This document shows positions 5,914 to 6,414 of a DNA stretch of 6,414 nt, in pieces (position 1 is the first letter of the stretch; each line of letters opens with the position of its first letter). The DNA lies in NCBI GenBank assembly GCA_947461985.1, contig CANHNT010000117.1:1-6414 (forward strand), given 5' to 3'. The stretch is from Bacteroidota bacterium (lineage in GTDB: Bacteria; Bacteroidota; Bacteroidia; Chitinophagales; Chitinophagaceae). A model generated the notes under the pieces. The model had not been told where the DNA came from. It saw nothing but the letters and a program-made list of their open reading frames with translations, and made no database searches. Both the position numbers and the translations under genes were made by a program.

Positions 5914-6414
5914 ATGCCAGTATTATCAACAGGACTTATTATTTTAGTTTTGCTTGCATTAGCAATTCTTTTCACCGGAATTTTTACCGTTCAACAAGGA
6001 ACCATAGCCGTTATTACCATGTTTGGTAAGTATCGACGATTAGCCATGCCGGGTTTAAACTTTAAAGTTCCTTTTTTAGAAATGATTTTCAAAAAGATTT
6101 CTATCCAAAACCGTTCAGTAGAATTGCAATTTCAGGCAATTACATTAGACCAAGCCAATGTAAACTTTAAAGCCATGTTGTTGTATGCTGTAGTAAGTTC
6201 AGATGAAGAAGCCATAAAAAATGTTGCCTTCAAATTTATTGATGATAAAAGTTTAATGCAAGCGTTGGTAAGAACCATTGAAGGCTCTATTCGTGCTTTT
6301 GTAGCTACTAAGAGACAATCCGAAATTTTAGGCTTAAGAAATGAAATTAATTTACATGTAAAAGATCAAATTGATGCGCAGTTAGAAGCATGGGGTTATC
6401 ATTTAATTGATTTA
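5914..6414 (+). CDS. SPFH/band-7 (stomatin-prohibitin-like) membrane protein, 3' end missing
   Basis: The frame is open from ATG 5914 to the right edge (167 codons, no stop), so the C-terminal half is outside the window. Residues about 5-24 form a single N-terminal membrane anchor (GLIILVLLALAILF). The band-7 domain begins immediately: TVQQGTIAVITMFGKY (25-40), then the family-typical MPGLNFKVPF (45-54), a strand-rich core with NRSVELQFQAITLDQANV, and an alpha segment with VRTIEGSIRAFVA. SPFH proteins oligomerise on the membrane as cages or scaffolds for proteases and lipid microdomains; the exact subgroup cannot be set without the C-terminus. The start is chosen because it directly precedes the anchor. 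GC is about 34% by hand count over 5941-6180, above the toxin-antitoxin pair next to it. Confidence 0.92.
   Translation, partial: MPVLSTGLIILVLLALAILFTGIFTVQQGTIAVITMFGKYRRLAMPGLNFKVPFLEMIFKKISIQNRSVELQFQAITLDQANVNFKAMLLYAVVSSDEEAIKNVAFKFIDDKSLMQALVRTIEGSIRAFVATKRQSEILGLRNEINLHVKDQIDAQLEAWGYHLIDL

Overview
The window looks like a chromosomal segment from a low-GC member of the Bacteroidota (Flavobacteriia- or Chitinophagia-like; the genus cannot be fixed from sequence alone). The reasons are an AT-rich composition, absence of clear Shine-Dalgarno sequences, TAnnTTTG-type -7 promoter elements, Bacteroidota-style protein families and an intergenic CTCTCC...GGAGAGGG...GGTGAGG repeat of a kind seen in this phylum.

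Layout. Positions 1-215 are mostly non-coding. They hold a strong hairpin, a weak terminator-like stem and a good -7 promoter element for the next gene. Positions 216-2399 encode a 727-residue exported protein whose C-terminal part carries a His/Cys arrangement resembling clan CD (caspase/gingipain/CHAT-like) peptidases. After 46 bp, a TTG-initiated gene (2446-4527) encodes an inner-membrane protein with two N-terminal membrane segments, a VWA-like DxSxS region, a glutamine-amidotransferase-like (GATase1-like) region with a GLWRWRLYDY signature, and a C-terminal membrane segment. It converges on a small minus-strand gene (4575-5030) encoding a soluble two-repeat protein of unknown function, with a hairpin repeat between them. 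Divergent from that gene is a textbook type VII toxin-antitoxin pair: an MntA-like nucleotidyltransferase (5124-5417) overlapping by 11 bp a HepT-like HEPN ribonuclease (5407-5751). A 162-bp AT-rich gap with a degenerate direct repeat follows. Then comes the 5' part of an SPFH/band-7 membrane protein gene (from 5914), cut by the right edge.

How it fits together. The two large genes are co-directional and closely spaced. Both products act in the envelope (one exported, one inner-membrane), so they may be co-expressed or functionally linked, but this is inference. The MntA/HepT pair is a self-contained stability or defence module. It is clearly more AT-rich (about 25% GC by hand count) than the sampled parts of the large membrane gene (about 40%) and the SPFH gene (about 34%), and repeats lie on both sides of its neighbourhood, which is consistent with acquisition. 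The least described elements are the caspase-like C-terminus of the 727-residue protein and the structured left-edge segment. I see no tRNA, rRNA, CRISPR array or intact insertion sequence.
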